From contig CM067067.1 of the NCBI GenBank assembly GCA_033980235.1, forward strand, positions 39,599,985-39,663,984: a DNA stretch of 64,000 nt, given 5' to 3'. A program made the position numbers and the translations under genes. Of this stretch, positions 63,601-64,000 are shown one piece after another (the first letter of the stretch is position 1; each line of letters starts with the position of its first letter). The notes under the pieces were generated by a model. That model made no database searches. It was given only the letters and a program-made list of their open reading frames with translations, and was not told the DNA's origin. The stretch is from Diadema setosum. Its lineage: Eukaryota > Echinodermata > Echinoidea > Diadematoida > Diadematidae.

Positions 63601-64000
63601 CTAAACTATTGATATATTAGGTAGCAATAGGATTCTATTTCTCACTGTGCATGTTTTTATTGCTTTCCTTGCAGATGAAGATGAAAATAATAATCCAATA
63701 ATCAAATCTTGAAAACTCTTTGAAAGGGAACTACCCATATTTCTAACTAGCTATTTTGGCTGTCATTAAAGCAAATGCAAGTATATTGAATTCTGCAAAT
63801 ATTACCAGTCGGTGAGGACATTTCCTCTCAGCGCCTGTAATATAAAAATGATTAATGGAATGATTGTGACATGAACTATGATATTCCATAGCTTTGGATA
63901 GAACCTCTCTTAAAAGCTTGTGTATAGCCATATTATAACAGGCCATAATTGAAATGATGCAGAAAAAAATTACCGTAAGTAATCATTAAAAATGAAACTG
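59976..64000. mobile_element. Element E, copy 3, partial
   Basis: The left inverted end and most of the interior are present. The right end lies beyond the window. Confidence 0.6.
61039..61115 (-). mobile_element. tRNA-derived SINE-like sequence, unit copy 3
   Basis: Third copy of the same tRNA-like head, again with intact A and B boxes. Confidence 0.55.

Larger units (their letters stand above)
59974..64000. repeat. 9.2-kb tandem unit, copy 3, cut by the window end
   Basis: The first 4,027 bases of a third copy. It keeps the GTGG lost from copy 2, has an AT tract four bases shorter than copies 1 and 2 (60631-60667) and a C-run of ten rather than eight at about 63585. The window stops inside element E. 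Confidence 0.93.

Overview
The window looks like animal nuclear DNA. It is AT-rich, genes are sparse and split by GT-AG introns, and microsatellites and non-autonomous DNA transposons are dense. The gene content and the repeat style (GTTGCATAAAA-type MITEs, elements ending in GCCTCCGCC, runs of AGGTCAAAGGTCA) suggest a marine invertebrate deuterostome, most likely an echinoderm. Amphioxus or a hemichordate is not excluded. No bacterial operons, CRISPR arrays or rRNA are present.

Left part (1-22 kb). A Golgi-type alpha-1,3-fucosyltransferase-like gene (GT10 family) has its coding region in one exon at about 583-1869. A complete eight-exon gene for a peroxisomal trans-2-enoyl-CoA reductase (PECR-like SDR, 295 aa, C-terminal SKL) runs from 6791 to 17446. 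I assembled it from splice sites and reading phase; all eight exons join in frame. Its introns host at least five mobile elements: a 1.4-kb foldback element, a palindromic MITE, a 2.3-kb TIR element carrying a nested insertion, a GCCTCCGCC element and a small MITE.

Middle part (20-41 kb). A TTAA-flanked MITE is followed by an inverted pair of PIF/Harbinger-derived non-autonomous elements. Each of these still carries a broken N-terminus of the Harbinger nuclease. Then come the second copy of a 390-bp palindromic MITE, a possible first coding exon of an unidentified gene (30358), and a decayed, 5'-truncated non-LTR retrotransposon (endonuclease plus reverse transcriptase, 32.6-36.0 kb).

Right part (41.5-64 kb). 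Here the window holds a nearly perfect head-to-tail tandem array of a 9.2-kb unit: two full copies and a third cut by the window end. Each full unit consists of a roughly 5-kb element (E) with about 170-bp terminal inverted repeats between TA dinucleotides, plus about 4.25 kb of spacer. The array boundary falls exactly at the TA next to the element's left terminus. That is the structure expected if unequal recombination between two insertions of E created the duplication. Each unit also carries a tRNA-derived SINE-like sequence, a 200-bp perfect-looking hairpin, a 340-bp internal tandem duplication and a possible tiny two-exon gene.

The fucosyltransferase and PECR are the only confident host genes. 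They do not share a pathway and are simply neighbours. Everything else is transposon-derived, simple repeat, or unassigned.
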